Positions 17,092 to 26,239 of a DNA stretch of 43,615 nucleotides are shown piece by piece. This DNA is from an uncultured Flavobacteriales bacterium (GTDB lineage: Bacteria > Bacteroidota > Bacteroidia > Flavobacteriales_D > Crocinitomicaceae). The DNA lies in the NCBI GenBank assembly GCA_913020765.1, contig CAJWAO010000010.1, forward strand, positions 1-43,615, read 5' to 3'. The notes under the pieces were generated by a model. The model worked only from the letters and a program-made list of their open reading frames with translations. It searched no databases and was not told where the DNA came from. Each line of letters begins with the position of its first letter. The stretch's first letter is position 1. Both the position numbers and the translations under genes were made by a program.

Positions 17092-17099
17092 TAAATTTG
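17092..17099 (+). promoter_or_regulatory. -7 box upstream of lipoprotein gene
   Basis: TAAATTTG at 17092-17099 is a full match to TAnnTTTG, 12 nt before the ATG at 17112. The nearest TTG (17065-17067) is 24 nt upstream, too far for a good -33. The predicted leader is under 10 nt. The box supports the ATG start over the TTG at 17097, which lies inside it. Confidence 0.45.
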
Positions 17100-17111
17100 T
17101 CAAAAAGAGTT

Positions 17112-17660
17112 ATGAAAAAGTTATTCGGTCTATTAGCGCTTGTTTTTGTTCTATTTTCTTGTGCGGTGAAAGTCCCATTTACCAATGAGGTAAGGCAAGA
17201 ATTTGGTTTAGATTCTGAGGAGAAGATGAGAAAGGTTCAGTTTTTTACTTCCTCGACGATCATTTTGAAACAGGTCTCTCAATCTTCGAGCGAGACAACA
17301 ACAGATGATTCAGGTGTTTTGGTATCTAGCTCCACGGATAAAAGTGAAACCATAATAATTCCTGCAAATTCGAAATGTATTTTTGAGAGCTTTGGTTCAA
17401 ATAAAGAAATAAACATAAGGTTTGAGCTTGGTGAAAATAAATATCTTTCTTTCAAATCCAAGTCCAATAGAGCGAGAGACCGATACTATTTTGTTGCGAA
17501 CTGGAACGCAAGCGGCGGTCCAGAGCTAATGTATGGCAATAAGAAGTGTAAAGTTGATATGATGCGTGGAGCTGCAAGGTCCTCTTACATTCTAGTGTCT
17601 AGAAAGCGTCTTCAAAAAAATAAACGAAAAGAAAGAGTAGTTGGAGGAATGAAGGTATAA
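17112..17660 (+). CDS. Hypothetical lipoprotein, 182 aa
   Basis: The product starts MKKLFGLLALVFVLFSCAVKV, with lipobox LFSC giving a mature Cys at residue 17. The mature part is mostly beta-like and polar: KVQFFTSSTIILKQ, a Ser/Thr-rich stretch, then strands rich in Phe and Lys, and a basic C-terminal tail (RKRLQKNKRKER). Similar small lipoproteins beginning V-P-F/Y-T are common in Bacteroidota, but I know of no assigned function. The ATG at 17112 is chosen because the signal peptide begins there and a -7 box lies just upstream. Confidence 0.75.
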   Translation: MKKLFGLLALVFVLFSCAVKVPFTNEVRQEFGLDSEEKMRKVQFFTSSTIILKQVSQSSSETTTDDSGVLVSSSTDKSETIIIPANSKCIFESFGSNKEINIRFELGENKYLSFKSKSNRARDRYYFVANWNASGGPELMYGNKKCKVDMMRGAARSSYILVSRKRLQKNKRKERVVGGMKV

Positions 17661-17700
17661 ATCCTTACGTTTTCTCTGTAATCAATACCTAAAAGAAAAC

Positions 17701-19689
17701 ATGAAAAGAGCCATCTCTTTTGATTCTCAGGGTTTTTCCAATCCTGAGCTCCTATCCATATATAAAAGTCTTTTGAAGCCTCGAATGATTGAAGAAAAGA
17801 TGCTTGTTTTGCTACGCCAAGGTAAAATCACCAAGTGGTTTTCGGGTTGGGGGCAAGAGGCTATTTCGGTGGGATCAACCCTTGCCATGAAAGATGAGGA
17901 GTACATTCTCCCAATGCATAGAAATCTCGGCGTCTTTACGACAAGAGACATACCTTTAAATCGTCTTTTTTCTCAATTTCAAGGAAAGCAAAATGGTTTT
18001 ACGAAAGGAAGGGATAGGTCTTTTCATTTCGGAACACAAGCACATCGAATTGTAGGAATGATTTCTCACTTAGGGCCGCAACTTGGCATCGCTGATGGGA
18101 TTGCGTTGGCAAACCTTTTAAAGCAAGAGGAGCTTGCAACTTTGGTGTTTACCGGCGACGGCGGAGCCTCAGAAGGAGATTTTCATGAATCTTTGAATGT
18201 AGCTGCCGTTTGGAATCTACCTGTTATTTTTTGTGTAGAGAACAATAGCTGGGGTTTATCAACACCTTCTGAAGAACAGTTCAAATGTAAGCAGTTTATT
18301 GACAAGGGTATTGGATACGGTATGGAGGCGGTTCAAATGGATGGCAACAATATTTTGGAGGTAATCCGAACGGTTAGAAAGATTACGAGTGAGATTAGGA
18401 AAAGTCCCAAACCCGTTCTTCTTGAGGCGATGACCTTTCGAATGAGGGGGCATGAAGAATCTTCAGGAACCAAATATTACCCTGAAGGATTGCAAGATGA
18501 ATGGGCTATCAAAGATCCGCTTTCGAACTATGAAACGTTTCTTAAAGAGGAAGGAGTGCTCACTGACGAAATAGAGTCCGAATATCGAAAAGAGCTAAAG
18601 GATGAAATTCAGTCTTCGTTTGATATGGCTCAAAATGAGCCTCTCATTAGTTCGGATGAGGATAAAGAAGAAGCGGATGTATTTGCACCATACACCCAAA
18701 ATGTGATTGAAGGGAAGGGGCAGCAAACTGAAATACGATTTATTGATGCCATTCAGCAGGCTTTGAATCAATCCATGGAAAGGTATCCGGATTTGATACT
18801 GATGGGACAGGACATTGCCGAATATGGTGGTGCATTCAAAGTCACAGAAGGTTTGGTAGACTCATACGGCAAAGGTCGTGTGAGAAACACACCGCTTTGC
18901 GAATCGGCAATCATTGGCGCCGGACTTGGATTATCTATCAAAGGTATGAAGGCTATGGTGGAGATGCAGTTCGCAGATTTTGTAACCTGCGGTTTCAATC
19001 AAATTATAAATAATCTAGCGAAAATTCATTGGAGGTGGGGCCAAAACGCCGATGTGGTCGTTCGTATGCCTACTGGTGCGGGTACAGCGGCAGGACCCTT
19101 TCATTCTCAAAGTAATGAGGCGTGGTTTTTTCATACACCGGGTCTTAAAATCCTTTATCCATCAAATCCTACAGATGCTAAAGGTTTATTGAATGCTGCT
19201 ATTGAAGATCCAAACCCTGTATTGTTTTTTGAGCACAAGTACCTTTACCGTAGCATAAAAGAGGAGGTTCCCGAAGCTTATTACACTACAGAAATTGGAA
19301 AAGCGAACCTTGTTAGTTCGGGCGATGATCTGACCATTGTCACCTATGGATTAGGTGTACATTGGGCCCTCGAAGAAATGAAAAATAGACCTGACATCCA
19401 AGCGGAAATCATTGATCTAAGGTCTTTGGTACCTTTGGATACCGAGACCATTTATACTAGTGTAAAGAAAACGGGAAGGGCCATTGTGCTTCACGAGGAC
19501 TGTATTTCAGGAGGTATTGGTGGGGAATTAACGGCATTAATAACAGAGCATTGTTTTGAATTTCTTGATGCTCCCGTCCTTCGCGTTGGTTCACTAAATT
19601 CACCTGTTCCCTTCGCAGCAACGATAGAGGCTATTTTTCTACCTCAGGAACGTTTTACAAAAGCTGTCGATCAGCTTTTGAATTACTAA
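17701..19689 (+). CDS. 2-oxoacid dehydrogenase E1, alpha and beta subunits fused
   Basis: The 662-residue product joins both halves of a thiamine-diphosphate E1. The alpha half (1 to about 320) has GDGGASEGD starting at 152 and VENN ending at 182, the cofactor/Mg motif. The beta half (from about 345) has MGQDIAEYGGAFKVTEGL, RVRNTPLCES, RMPTGAGTAAGPFHSQ and the C-terminal transketolase-like domain with LHEDCISGG. It decarboxylates a 2-oxoacid and passes the acyl group to an E2 lipoyl enzyme; branched-chain oxoacids are the likeliest substrates because this form is common in Bacteroidota. No E2 or E3 gene lies nearby. It probably heads an operon with the next gene, 3 nt downstream. Confidence 0.92.
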   Translation: MKRAISFDSQGFSNPELLSIYKSLLKPRMIEEKMLVLLRQGKITKWFSGWGQEAISVGSTLAMKDEEYILPMHRNLGVFTTRDIPLNRLFSQFQGKQNGFTKGRDRSFHFGTQAHRIVGMISHLGPQLGIADGIALANLLKQEELATLVFTGDGGASEGDFHESLNVAAVWNLPVIFCVENNSWGLSTPSEEQFKCKQFIDKGIGYGMEAVQMDGNNILEVIRTVRKITSEIRKSPKPVLLEAMTFRMRGHEESSGTKYYPEGLQDEWAIKDPLSNYETFLKEEGVLTDEIESEYRKELKDEIQSSFDMAQNEPLISSDEDKEEADVFAPYTQNVIEGKGQQTEIRFIDAIQQALNQSMERYPDLILMGQDIAEYGGAFKVTEGLVDSYGKGRVRNTPLCESAIIGAGLGLSIKGMKAMVEMQFADFVTCGFNQIINNLAKIHWRWGQNADVVVRMPTGAGTAAGPFHSQSNEAWFFHTPGLKILYPSNPTDAKGLLNAAIEDPNPVLFFEHKYLYRSIKEEVPEAYYTTEIGKANLVSSGDDLTIVTYGLGVHWALEEMKNRPDIQAEIIDLRSLVPLDTETIYTSVKKTGRAIVLHEDCISGGIGGELTALITEHCFEFLDAPVLRVGSLNSPVPFAATIEAIFLPQERFTKAVDQLLNY

Positions 19690-19692
19690 AGG

Positions 19693-21507
19693 ATGCTCAA
19701 ACAGCCAAGAAATATTTACTTGACACTTATTGCTCAGCTTACAGTCATATGGGTTTTTATGACGCTATTTCGTGTGGTATTCCTTTTATGGAATCCTTCA
19801 TTTTTTTCTGACTTTAGTTTTTTGGACTACGCTGTAGGTGCCTGGTTTGATTTGATTACGATCTCGTTCTTTTATCTGCCCTTTATTTTTTTTAGTGTTG
19901 TTCCTTTCAATAAACGATTAGAACGACACAGACAAAAGATTAAGGTTCTTTTTTATGTCCCGATTACTTTACTTGTCTTTTTTTTAAATGCTTGGGACAT
20001 CGCCTTTTTTTCCTTTACAAGAAAACGTGTGAGTTTTCAATATTTTAAATTTTTATTTTCTGAAAACGAAGCGGGAATTTTGGCAGTTGAATTTATCGCC
20101 GAATTCTGGTGGCTGATATTGTTCTTTATTTTTTCTTTGGTTTTGATTTTTTATTTGTTCTTGAGTTTCAAAACATATAAATCCAACCTCAATAAGTTTT
20201 CCTCATGGTCACTTTGTGTGGTGATTATGTTTTTGTCAGTAATTGTTGGTAGGGGAGGCTTTCAGCTCAAGCCAGTTGATATCATTGAAGTCAGTAAGTA
20301 TACATCCTTAAAAAATGCACCAGCGGCATTAAATTCGGCATTCACGATGCTCAAGACGATAGATTACAAAGATTTGGATAAGAAGGATTTTTTTAGCAAA
20401 AAGGAAGCTGATGCCATTTTTAATCCATTTCAAAGTTCCGTTCCTACCAATATTTTACAAGATGAAACGAATGTAGTGCTGATCATTTTTGAAAGCTTTG
20501 GTTCAATGTATGTAGGACCCAACAATGCCGAGAGTTACACGCCATTTTTGGATTCTATTCTAGAAAAAAGTATGTATTTCGAGCATGGTTTTTCGAACAG
20601 TCAGTCCTCTATGGATGCAGTTCCAGCCATTTTGGCTTCAATTCCTTCCTGGATGAAGGAAACCTTTATTTTATCCACCTATAGTATGAATCAGTACAAT
20701 AGTCTTCCGGGAATCCTGAAAGAAAATGGGTATTCATCTTCTTTCTTTCATGGTCCTACGAATGGCTCAATGCGTTTTGACTCATTTACCTTGGCTTCTG
20801 GTTTTGATCGCTACTATGGTCGAAAAGAATACAACAATGAAGATCATTTCGATGGCACCTGGGGAATTCCAGACCATTATTTTCTACCTTGGAGCATTGA
20901 TGTGATGAATGAGATGCGAAAGCCATTTTTTTCAACAATTTTTACCTATTCCTCTCATCATCCCTACACAATTCCTGAAGGCTTTGAGGATATTACGAAA
21001 TCAGGGCCTGATCCAATCTGTAAATCAATCAGCTATGCCGATTTTGGCTTTAGAGATTTTTGGATGAAAGCAAGGGAGCAAGATTGGTTCGGCAATACAC
21101 TTTTTGTTTTTTGTGCTGACCATGTTGGACCTACATCTAGAAAGGACAGAGCTGATTTAAATTGGTCTTTTAAGATACCCATAGCATTTTACCACGAGTC
21201 TGGTCTTTTACCAAAAGTAAACACGAATCAAACGATGCAACAAATTGATTTGATGCCTACGATACTGGATTTACTAAACATTGAGACGGACTATTTTTCA
21301 GTTGGTTCATCCTTTTTAAGTGGACTAGATATGCCAAACATGTCCTATTATCAGGACAATATTGTTTCGATGGCACCGGGACGTGATCCCATTGTTTGGA
21401 ATGAGGTTCAAGATGATTTGACATCAGAGAGTGTGGTCAAAACAAAGATTAAAGCAGTATACCAGCAATACATTAATGCACTCGTAAATAATGCAATGTT
21501 GCCTTGA
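19693..21507 (+). CDS. LtaS-like sulfatase-fold membrane enzyme
   Basis: The 604-residue product has five membrane helices in the first 190 residues and then a periplasmic alkaline-phosphatase/sulfatase domain. The layout is that of lipoteichoic acid synthase. Metal and catalytic positions can be matched: Glu267 in LIIFESFG, Ser305/Ser306 where LtaS has its nucleophilic Thr, and Asp476-His477 in FCADHVG. A Gram-negative bacterium makes no lipoteichoic acid, so it more likely transfers phosphoglycerol or phosphoethanolamine onto an envelope glycan or lipid; this is inference. The start is 3 nt after the E1 stop with AAAGG just before it. Confidence 0.88.
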   Translation: MLKQPRNIYLTLIAQLTVIWVFMTLFRVVFLLWNPSFFSDFSFLDYAVGAWFDLITISFFYLPFIFFSVVPFNKRLERHRQKIKVLFYVPITLLVFFLNAWDIAFFSFTRKRVSFQYFKFLFSENEAGILAVEFIAEFWWLILFFIFSLVLIFYLFLSFKTYKSNLNKFSSWSLCVVIMFLSVIVGRGGFQLKPVDIIEVSKYTSLKNAPAALNSAFTMLKTIDYKDLDKKDFFSKKEADAIFNPFQSSVPTNILQDETNVVLIIFESFGSMYVGPNNAESYTPFLDSILEKSMYFEHGFSNSQSSMDAVPAILASIPSWMKETFILSTYSMNQYNSLPGILKENGYSSSFFHGPTNGSMRFDSFTLASGFDRYYGRKEYNNEDHFDGTWGIPDHYFLPWSIDVMNEMRKPFFSTIFTYSSHHPYTIPEGFEDITKSGPDPICKSISYADFGFRDFWMKAREQDWFGNTLFVFCADHVGPTSRKDRADLNWSFKIPIAFYHESGLLPKVNTNQTMQQIDLMPTILDLLNIETDYFSVGSSFLSGLDMPNMSYYQDNIVSMAPGRDPIVWNEVQDDLTSESVVKTKIKAVYQQYINALVNNAMLP

Positions 21508-21573
21508 GGAAGATATTATTTGTAATGGAAATATTGAATCGTTTGTCTAAATTTACACCTTAGAATCATTATT

Positions 21574-23046
21574 ATGAGCGGAAAGCATACAACACGAAAG
21601 CAGGATTATTCAAAATGGTATAATGAATTGGTTCAAAGGGCAGATTTGGCTGAACATTCAGATGTGCGGGGTTGTATGATCATAAAGCCATATGGTTTTG
21701 CCATATGGGAGCGAATGAAAGACGTACTCGATCAAAAATTTAAAGAGACTGGGCATTCGAATGCTTATTTTCCTCTATTTATACCAAAGTCTTATTTGAG
21801 TAAAGAAGCAAGCCACGTAGAAGGTTTTGCAAAGGAATGTGCTGTAGTAACACACTATCGCCTAAAAAATGCCGATGATGGAAGTGGTGTGGTTGTTGAT
21901 CCAAAGGCCAAGCTTGAGGAGGAGTTGATTGTGAGGCCAACTTCTGAAACAATCATATGGAACTCTTATCGAAATTGGATTCAATCCTACAGAGACCTTC
22001 CAATTTTAATCAATCAATGGGCGAATGTTGTCCGTTGGGAAATGCGCACAAGATTATTTTTGAGGACAGCAGAATTTTTATGGCAAGAGGGACATACGGC
22101 ACACGCAACAAATCAGGAAGCTCGTGAAGAAACCTCAAGGATGCTTGAGGTATACGCTGATTTTGCCGAGCAATACATGGCAATGCCTGTGGTCAAGGGA
22201 AGGAAAACAGAATCAGAGAGGTTTGCTGGGGCTGAGGATACCTTATGTATTGAGGCGCTGATGCAGGATGGTAAAGCACTTCAAGCAGGTACTTCACATT
22301 TTTTAGGTCAGAATTTCGCAAAAGCGTTTGATGTTAAATTTGCCGACAAAGATGGAAAACTAGAACACGTTTGGGCAACCTCCTGGGGTGTTTCAACAAG
22401 ACTGATGGGGGCTTTGATTATGAGCCATTCAGATGATGAGGGACTTGTTTTACCCCCGCTTTTAGCGCCAATACAGGTTGTGGGTATTCCAATCTATAGA
22501 AGTACTGAAGAACTTGAAAAGATTTCTGAGAAATTTGATCTTCTTCGCATGGCTTTTAAGAAAAAAGGCATCTCATTTAAATATGATGACGACGACAATC
22601 GAAGACCAGGGTGGAAGTTCTCCGAATACGAAACAAAAGGTGTTCCGATTCGATTGGCAATGGGGCCGAGAGACCTTGAGAATGGAAACATAGAGGTAGC
22701 CAGACGAGATACAAAAACGAAAGAAATCGTCTCTTTTGATGGTGTGGAGAAACTTATTGAAGGATTATTGAAAGAGATTCAGTCAAATCTCTTTAATAAA
22801 GCTGATAGGTTTCGAAAGGAGAAGACAAGTGAAGCCTCGGATTTTGAAAGCTTCAAGCAGCTTGTAAATAAAGGCGGCTTCGTATCAGCACATTGGGACG
22901 GAACAGAAGCAACCGAAAACAAAATAAAAGAAGAAACTCAGGCAACAATTCGTTGTATACCCTTAGACCAGAAAGAAGAGACTGGTGTTTGTGTTTACAG
23001 TGGTGCTCCTTCAAAAGGAAAAGTCTTGTTTGCAAAGGCATACTAG
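21574..23046 (+). CDS. proS: Prolyl-tRNA synthetase, archaeal/eukaryotic type without editing insert
   Basis: The 490-residue class IIa synthetase charges tRNA-Pro. Seen in order: [22 protein letters not shown], motif 2 [20 protein letters not shown] with [17 protein letters not shown], an anticodon-binding domain, and the C-terminal zinc-domain-like region ending in the conserved terminal tyrosine (AKAY). The length and the lack of the roughly 180-residue INS editing domain mark the short archaeal/eukaryotic-like type usual in Bacteroidota. A near-consensus box TAAATTTA at 21548-21555 lies 18 nt before the ATG. Confidence 0.96.
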   Translation: MSGKHTTRKQDYSKWYNELVQRADLAEHSDVRGCMIIKPYGFAIWERMKDVLDQKFKETGHSNAYFPLFIPKSYLSKEASHVEGFAKECAVVTHYRLKNADDGSGVVVDPKAKLEEELIVRPTSETIIWNSYRNWIQSYRDLPILINQWANVVRWEMRTRLFLRTAEFLWQEGHTAHATNQEAREETSRMLEVYADFAEQYMAMPVVKGRKTESERFAGAEDTLCIEALMQDGKALQAGTSHFLGQNFAKAFDVKFADKDGKLEHVWATSWGVSTRLMGALIMSHSDDEGLVLPPLLAPIQVVGIPIYRSTEELEKISEKFDLLRMAFKKKGISFKYDDDDNRRPGWKFSEYETKGVPIRLAMGPRDLENGNIEVARRDTKTKEIVSFDGVEKLIEGLLKEIQSNLFNKADRFRKEKTSEASDFESFKQLVNKGGFVSAHWDGTEATENKIKEETQATIRCIPLDQKEETGVCVYSGAPSKGKVLFAKAY

Positions 23047-23759
23047 TGGCACAGGACTTTCATTTCAAACACTTTACAATCTCTCAAAATAGGACAGCCC
23101 TTAAGGTTGGGACTGATAGCATGCTGCTGGGTGCGCTTGTGAATGCAAAGTCTCCAAAATTTGCCTTGGATTTAGGTGCAGGTACAGGAGTTCTCTCGCT
23201 CATGCTGTGTCAAAAATTCCCATCATTACAAGTCGATGCTATCGAAATTGATGCCGGCGCCTACCTGGATTGTTTGATGAACTTCGAAGAATCGCGCTGG
23301 TCAGATCAGCTAAACGTAATGCAAGGAGATTATTTCAATCATCGATTTTCTAAATCTTATGACCTTATCGTATCAAATCCCCCTTTTTATCTTGAAAAAA
23401 CTGCAGATATGAAAAGGATTAATGCGCTTGCGAAGCATACTTCAAAGGAAGGATTCTACACGATTATTTTTCGCATCAAATCATTATTGGCTAAAAATGG
23501 AAGCTGCTGGATGATTTTACCATACACACAATTAGATTTATTAACTGGCTATGTAAATCAAGTTTCCTTATTCATTAATAGGATAGTATTTATTGATGCC
23601 AAAAAATCTAAACCAAATTCACGAGTTATAATTGAAATCTCAAATTCTTTTGCGCAAATGAAGACATCGAGATTGATTATTCGAAATGAGGATAATAGCT
23701 ACAGTGATTCGTACATTAATTTGACCAAAGAGTTTCATTCGAAAGAATTAAAAAAGTAA
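23046..23759 (+). CDS. TrmN6-like tRNA1(Val) (adenine-37-N6)-methyltransferase
   Basis: From the GTG at 23046 the product is 237 residues. FTISQNRTALKVGTDSMLLG at 10-29 is the family N-terminal signature. LDLGAGTG (41-48) binds S-adenosylmethionine, EID (67-69) binds the ribose, and NPPFY (111-115) is the catalytic motif for adenine N6 methylation. The family (E. coli YfiC/TrmN6) modifies A37 of tRNA1(Val). The GTG overlaps the proS stop by one base (TAGTG) with AAAGG 9 nt upstream. The in-frame ORF extends 51 codons further into proS, but those are out-of-frame proS sequence. Confidence 0.9.
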   Translation: MAQDFHFKHFTISQNRTALKVGTDSMLLGALVNAKSPKFALDLGAGTGVLSLMLCQKFPSLQVDAIEIDAGAYLDCLMNFEESRWSDQLNVMQGDYFNHRFSKSYDLIVSNPPFYLEKTADMKRINALAKHTSKEGFYTIIFRIKSLLAKNGSCWMILPYTQLDLLTGYVNQVSLFINRIVFIDAKKSKPNSRVIIEISNSFAQMKTSRLIIRNEDNSYSDSYINLTKEFHSKELKK

Positions 23760-23833
23760 CTTTATTAAAGCTATTATTGTTGCGCTTTTGAGAAAACCAA
23801 CAACCGACAATATTTCAGAGGCAAAATCGTTTT

Positions 23834-24502
23834 ATGATTGTGAGAGGTGCTATAGTTTTTATGATGATTCTATTTTTTAGCCTAGGGTTTCTATCTAGGC
23901 CGATTATGGCTCAGGGTATGGAGATTGATGATTCCTTTACATTTGAAATTGGCTTGCCTAATTCCTTCGTCAATAAACCTTTTAAAGATTTCATGCAAGG
24001 TTTGGTTTCGGTATCACCGTCTTACCAGTATACGCTTGAGAGAGGTTTTGCTTTTGGTGCTGGAGCGCATTATTCTTATTTCGCAGTGAATGAGTTCAAT
24101 GTGCCCTCTGCAATTTACGGTGGTATGCATTGTCTTGGCGGATTTTTGAAGCTGGGTTACGAGAAATTTTGGCGTGAACGCTTCGGTACTGATATCGGGG
24201 TCAAGCTGGGTTACATGCATACAATGATTAAAACGGACGCTTTGTTTGAGAATGGAATTAGAATGAATGTTCTTCAGTCGACTTATCTAGAGCCGAATAT
24301 TGGTTTGGTTTTGGCCTCTGACGACTCGAATTCTTACAGGTTAACAATTTCCTATCCTTTTTATGGATTCGGTTTTAGACCATCTGATATTGGTGTGGAT
24401 GGTAATGCAGGTTACGAGACAGAGGAATTTAATAGAACATCTTCGTTTCTAATTGTTGGTTTCGGATATACCCATTACTTCAACGGAAAGACCAGCGAAT
24501 AA
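23834..24502 (+). CDS. Outer-membrane beta-barrel-like protein, 222 aa
   Basis: A long signal peptide (MIVRGAIVFMMILFFSLGFLSRPIMAQ) precedes a glycine- and aromatic-rich sequence with alternating strands (FAFGAGAHYSYFAV, GGFLKLGYEKFW, LVVGF-type endings such as FLIVGFGYTHYF). That is the usual look of a small porin-like barrel. No known family is recognised. It lies 74 nt after trmN6 with no consensus promoter in the gap and ends 4 nt from the convergent carboxylase gene. Confidence 0.72.
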   Translation: MIVRGAIVFMMILFFSLGFLSRPIMAQGMEIDDSFTFEIGLPNSFVNKPFKDFMQGLVSVSPSYQYTLERGFAFGAGAHYSYFAVNEFNVPSAIYGGMHCLGGFLKLGYEKFWRERFGTDIGVKLGYMHTMIKTDALFENGIRMNVLQSTYLEPNIGLVLASDDSNSYRLTISYPFYGFGFRPSDIGVDGNAGYETEEFNRTSSFLIVGFGYTHYFNGKTSE

Positions 24503-24506
24503 TTAA

Positions 24507-26150
24507 TTAAGTCTGCAACACACCAACGTTGTATGCCTCTGTTGCCTTTTTGTGATTCGCTGAATCTATACCAATAGAAATAACCTTTCTGGTTTCAATA
24601 GGATCTATAATGGCATCTATCCACAATCTACTTGCTGCGTAGTAAGGTGATATTTGTGCGTCGTAACGGTTCTTGATTTTATCAAAAAGTGCTTTTTCCT
24701 TCTCAGCGGTGATCTTTTCACCTCTCGCTTTCAAGGAGGATACTTCGATTTGAAGTAGGGTCTTAGCAGCGGCAGCGCCACTCATAACCGCAATTTCAGC
24801 AGTTGGCCAACCCACAATCAATCTTGGATCATATGCTTTCCCACACATGGCATAATTTCCCGCACCATAAGAGTTTCCTATTACTATAGAGAATTTTGGA
24901 ACGATAGAATTTGCCATGGCATTTACCATTTTTGCACCATCTTTAATGATTCCTTGATGTTCGCTCTTCGATCCAACCATAAAACCGGTAACATCATGAA
25001 TGAAAACTAAGGGGATATTTTTTTGATTACAATTCATAATGAAACGCGCTGCTTTATCGGCGGCATCAGAATAGATGACTCCTCCAAACTGCATTTCACC
25101 TTTTCCGTTTTTCACGAGTTCTCTGTTATTCATGACAATTCCAACGCTCCAACCATCAATACGGGCATAACCAGTCAGTATGGTTTTACCAAAACCAGCT
25201 TTGTATTCTGTAAATTTAGATTCATCAATCAGACACTTTAATAGATCTCTACTTTTATATGGTTTTGAGCGTTCTGCAGGTAAAATACCATATACTTTTT
25301 TAATTGCACTTTTGGGTTCAATGGATTCAGTACGGTTGAACCCTGCGCTTTCCGGAGTACCAATTTTATCCATGAGCGATCGAATGGTTTTGAGGCATTC
25401 TTTATCGTTTTCTACTTTGTAATCACATACGCCTGAAATTTCGGTATGTGTTGTGGCGCCTCCTAGTGTCTCGTTATCAATATTTTCTCCAATTGCCGCT
25501 TTCACCAGATAAGAGCCTGCTAAAAATATAGTGCCTGTTTTGTTCACAATGAGAGATTCATCCGACATTATGGGAAGATAAGCCCCACCTGCCACACAAC
25601 TTCCCATGACAGCAGCAATCTGGACGATGCCTTGGGAACTCATTTTTGCATTATTTCTAAAGATTCTGCCAAAGTGTTCCTTGTCTGCAAAAATCTCTTC
25701 TTGCATAGGTAAAAATACACCTGCACTATCTACCAGATAGATAATCGGTAGATGGTTTTCCATGGCTATTTCTTGCGCTCTTAAGTTTTTCTTCCCTGTT
25801 ATTGGAAACCATGCGCCAGCCTTAACAGTCGCATCATTGGCAACAACAACGCATCTTCTGCCACTTACAACGCCAATAACAACAACAACTCCTCCAGATG
25901 GGCACCCACCATATTCCTCATACATTCCATGGCCTGCAAATGCTCCAATTTCCTGCATTTCCGAGCCTTTATCTAAAAGTAGCTTTATGCGTTCTCTAGC
26001 CGTAAGCTTACCCGCCGTGTGAAGCTTATCGATTCTTTTTTTTCCGCCACCAAGGTGAATCTTTTCAAGTTCTTTTTCAAGTGCACGAATTTTAAGACGC
26101 ATTTTGTCTTCGTTAAAGTTAAATTCGATTTCTTTTGCAGAAACTGCCAT
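24507..26150 (-). CDS. Acyl-CoA carboxylase, carboxyltransferase subunit
   Basis: The 547-residue product is a full-length decarboxylating carboxyltransferase with both crotonase-like halves. The N half has GGGKKRIDKLHTAGKLTARE, GGVVVVIGVVSGRRCVVVAN and LVDSAGVFLPMQ. The C half has FIHDVTGFMVGSKSEHQGI, GNSYGAGNYAMCGKAYDPRL and WPTAEIAVMSG. It moves CO2 from biotin to an acyl-CoA. Sequence style fits methylcrotonyl-CoA carboxylase beta (leucine breakdown) better than the propionyl enzyme, but this is not certain. The biotin-carrying partner is not in the window. Confidence 0.92.
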   Translation of the reverse strand: MAVSAKEIEFNFNEDKMRLKIRALEKELEKIHLGGGKKRIDKLHTAGKLTARERIKLLLDKGSEMQEIGAFAGHGMYEEYGGCPSGGVVVVIGVVSGRRCVVVANDATVKAGAWFPITGKKNLRAQEIAMENHLPIIYLVDSAGVFLPMQEEIFADKEHFGRIFRNNAKMSSQGIVQIAAVMGSCVAGGAYLPIMSDESLIVNKTGTIFLAGSYLVKAAIGENIDNETLGGATTHTEISGVCDYKVENDKECLKTIRSLMDKIGTPESAGFNRTESIEPKSAIKKVYGILPAERSKPYKSRDLLKCLIDESKFTEYKAGFGKTILTGYARIDGWSVGIVMNNRELVKNGKGEMQFGGVIYSDAADKAARFIMNCNQKNIPLVFIHDVTGFMVGSKSEHQGIIKDGAKMVNAMANSIVPKFSIVIGNSYGAGNYAMCGKAYDPRLIVGWPTAEIAVMSGAAAAKTLLQIEVSSLKARGEKITAEKEKALFDKIKNRYDAQISPYYAASRLWIDAIIDPIETRKVISIGIDSANHKKATEAYNVGVLQT

Positions 26151-26166
26151 ACCTTTTATTTGTATT

Positions 26167-26199
26167 CAAATATACGAAACTACCTCTTTAGCTATCAAA
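26167..26199 (-). promoter_or_regulatory. Promoter of the acyl-CoA carboxylase gene
   Basis: On the minus strand TTTG (26199-26196), a 21-nt spacer and TATATTTG (26174-26167) form a complete Bacteroidota promoter. The start would be near 26163, giving a leader of about 13 nt before the ATG at 26150. Confidence 0.7.
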
Positions 26200-26218
26200 T
26201 CAAGTTCGTCTTTAATTG

Positions 26219-26226
26219 TATTTTTG
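26219..26226 (+). promoter_or_regulatory. -7 box of the symporter gene
   Basis: TATTTTTG (26219-26226) matches TAnnTTTG 13 nt before the ATG at 26240, predicting a leader of about 10 nt. No TTTG lies at the right distance upstream. It supports the ATG over the TTG at 26216, which overlaps the box region. Confidence 0.5.
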
Positions 26227-26239
26227 TAAAAAGAGCACT

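Noticed and set aside
22893-23045. N-terminal extension of the TrmN6-like gene inside proS
   Set aside because: The 51 extra residues are highly basic, Cys/Trp-rich out-of-frame proS sequence. The family N terminus begins at the GTG at 23046.
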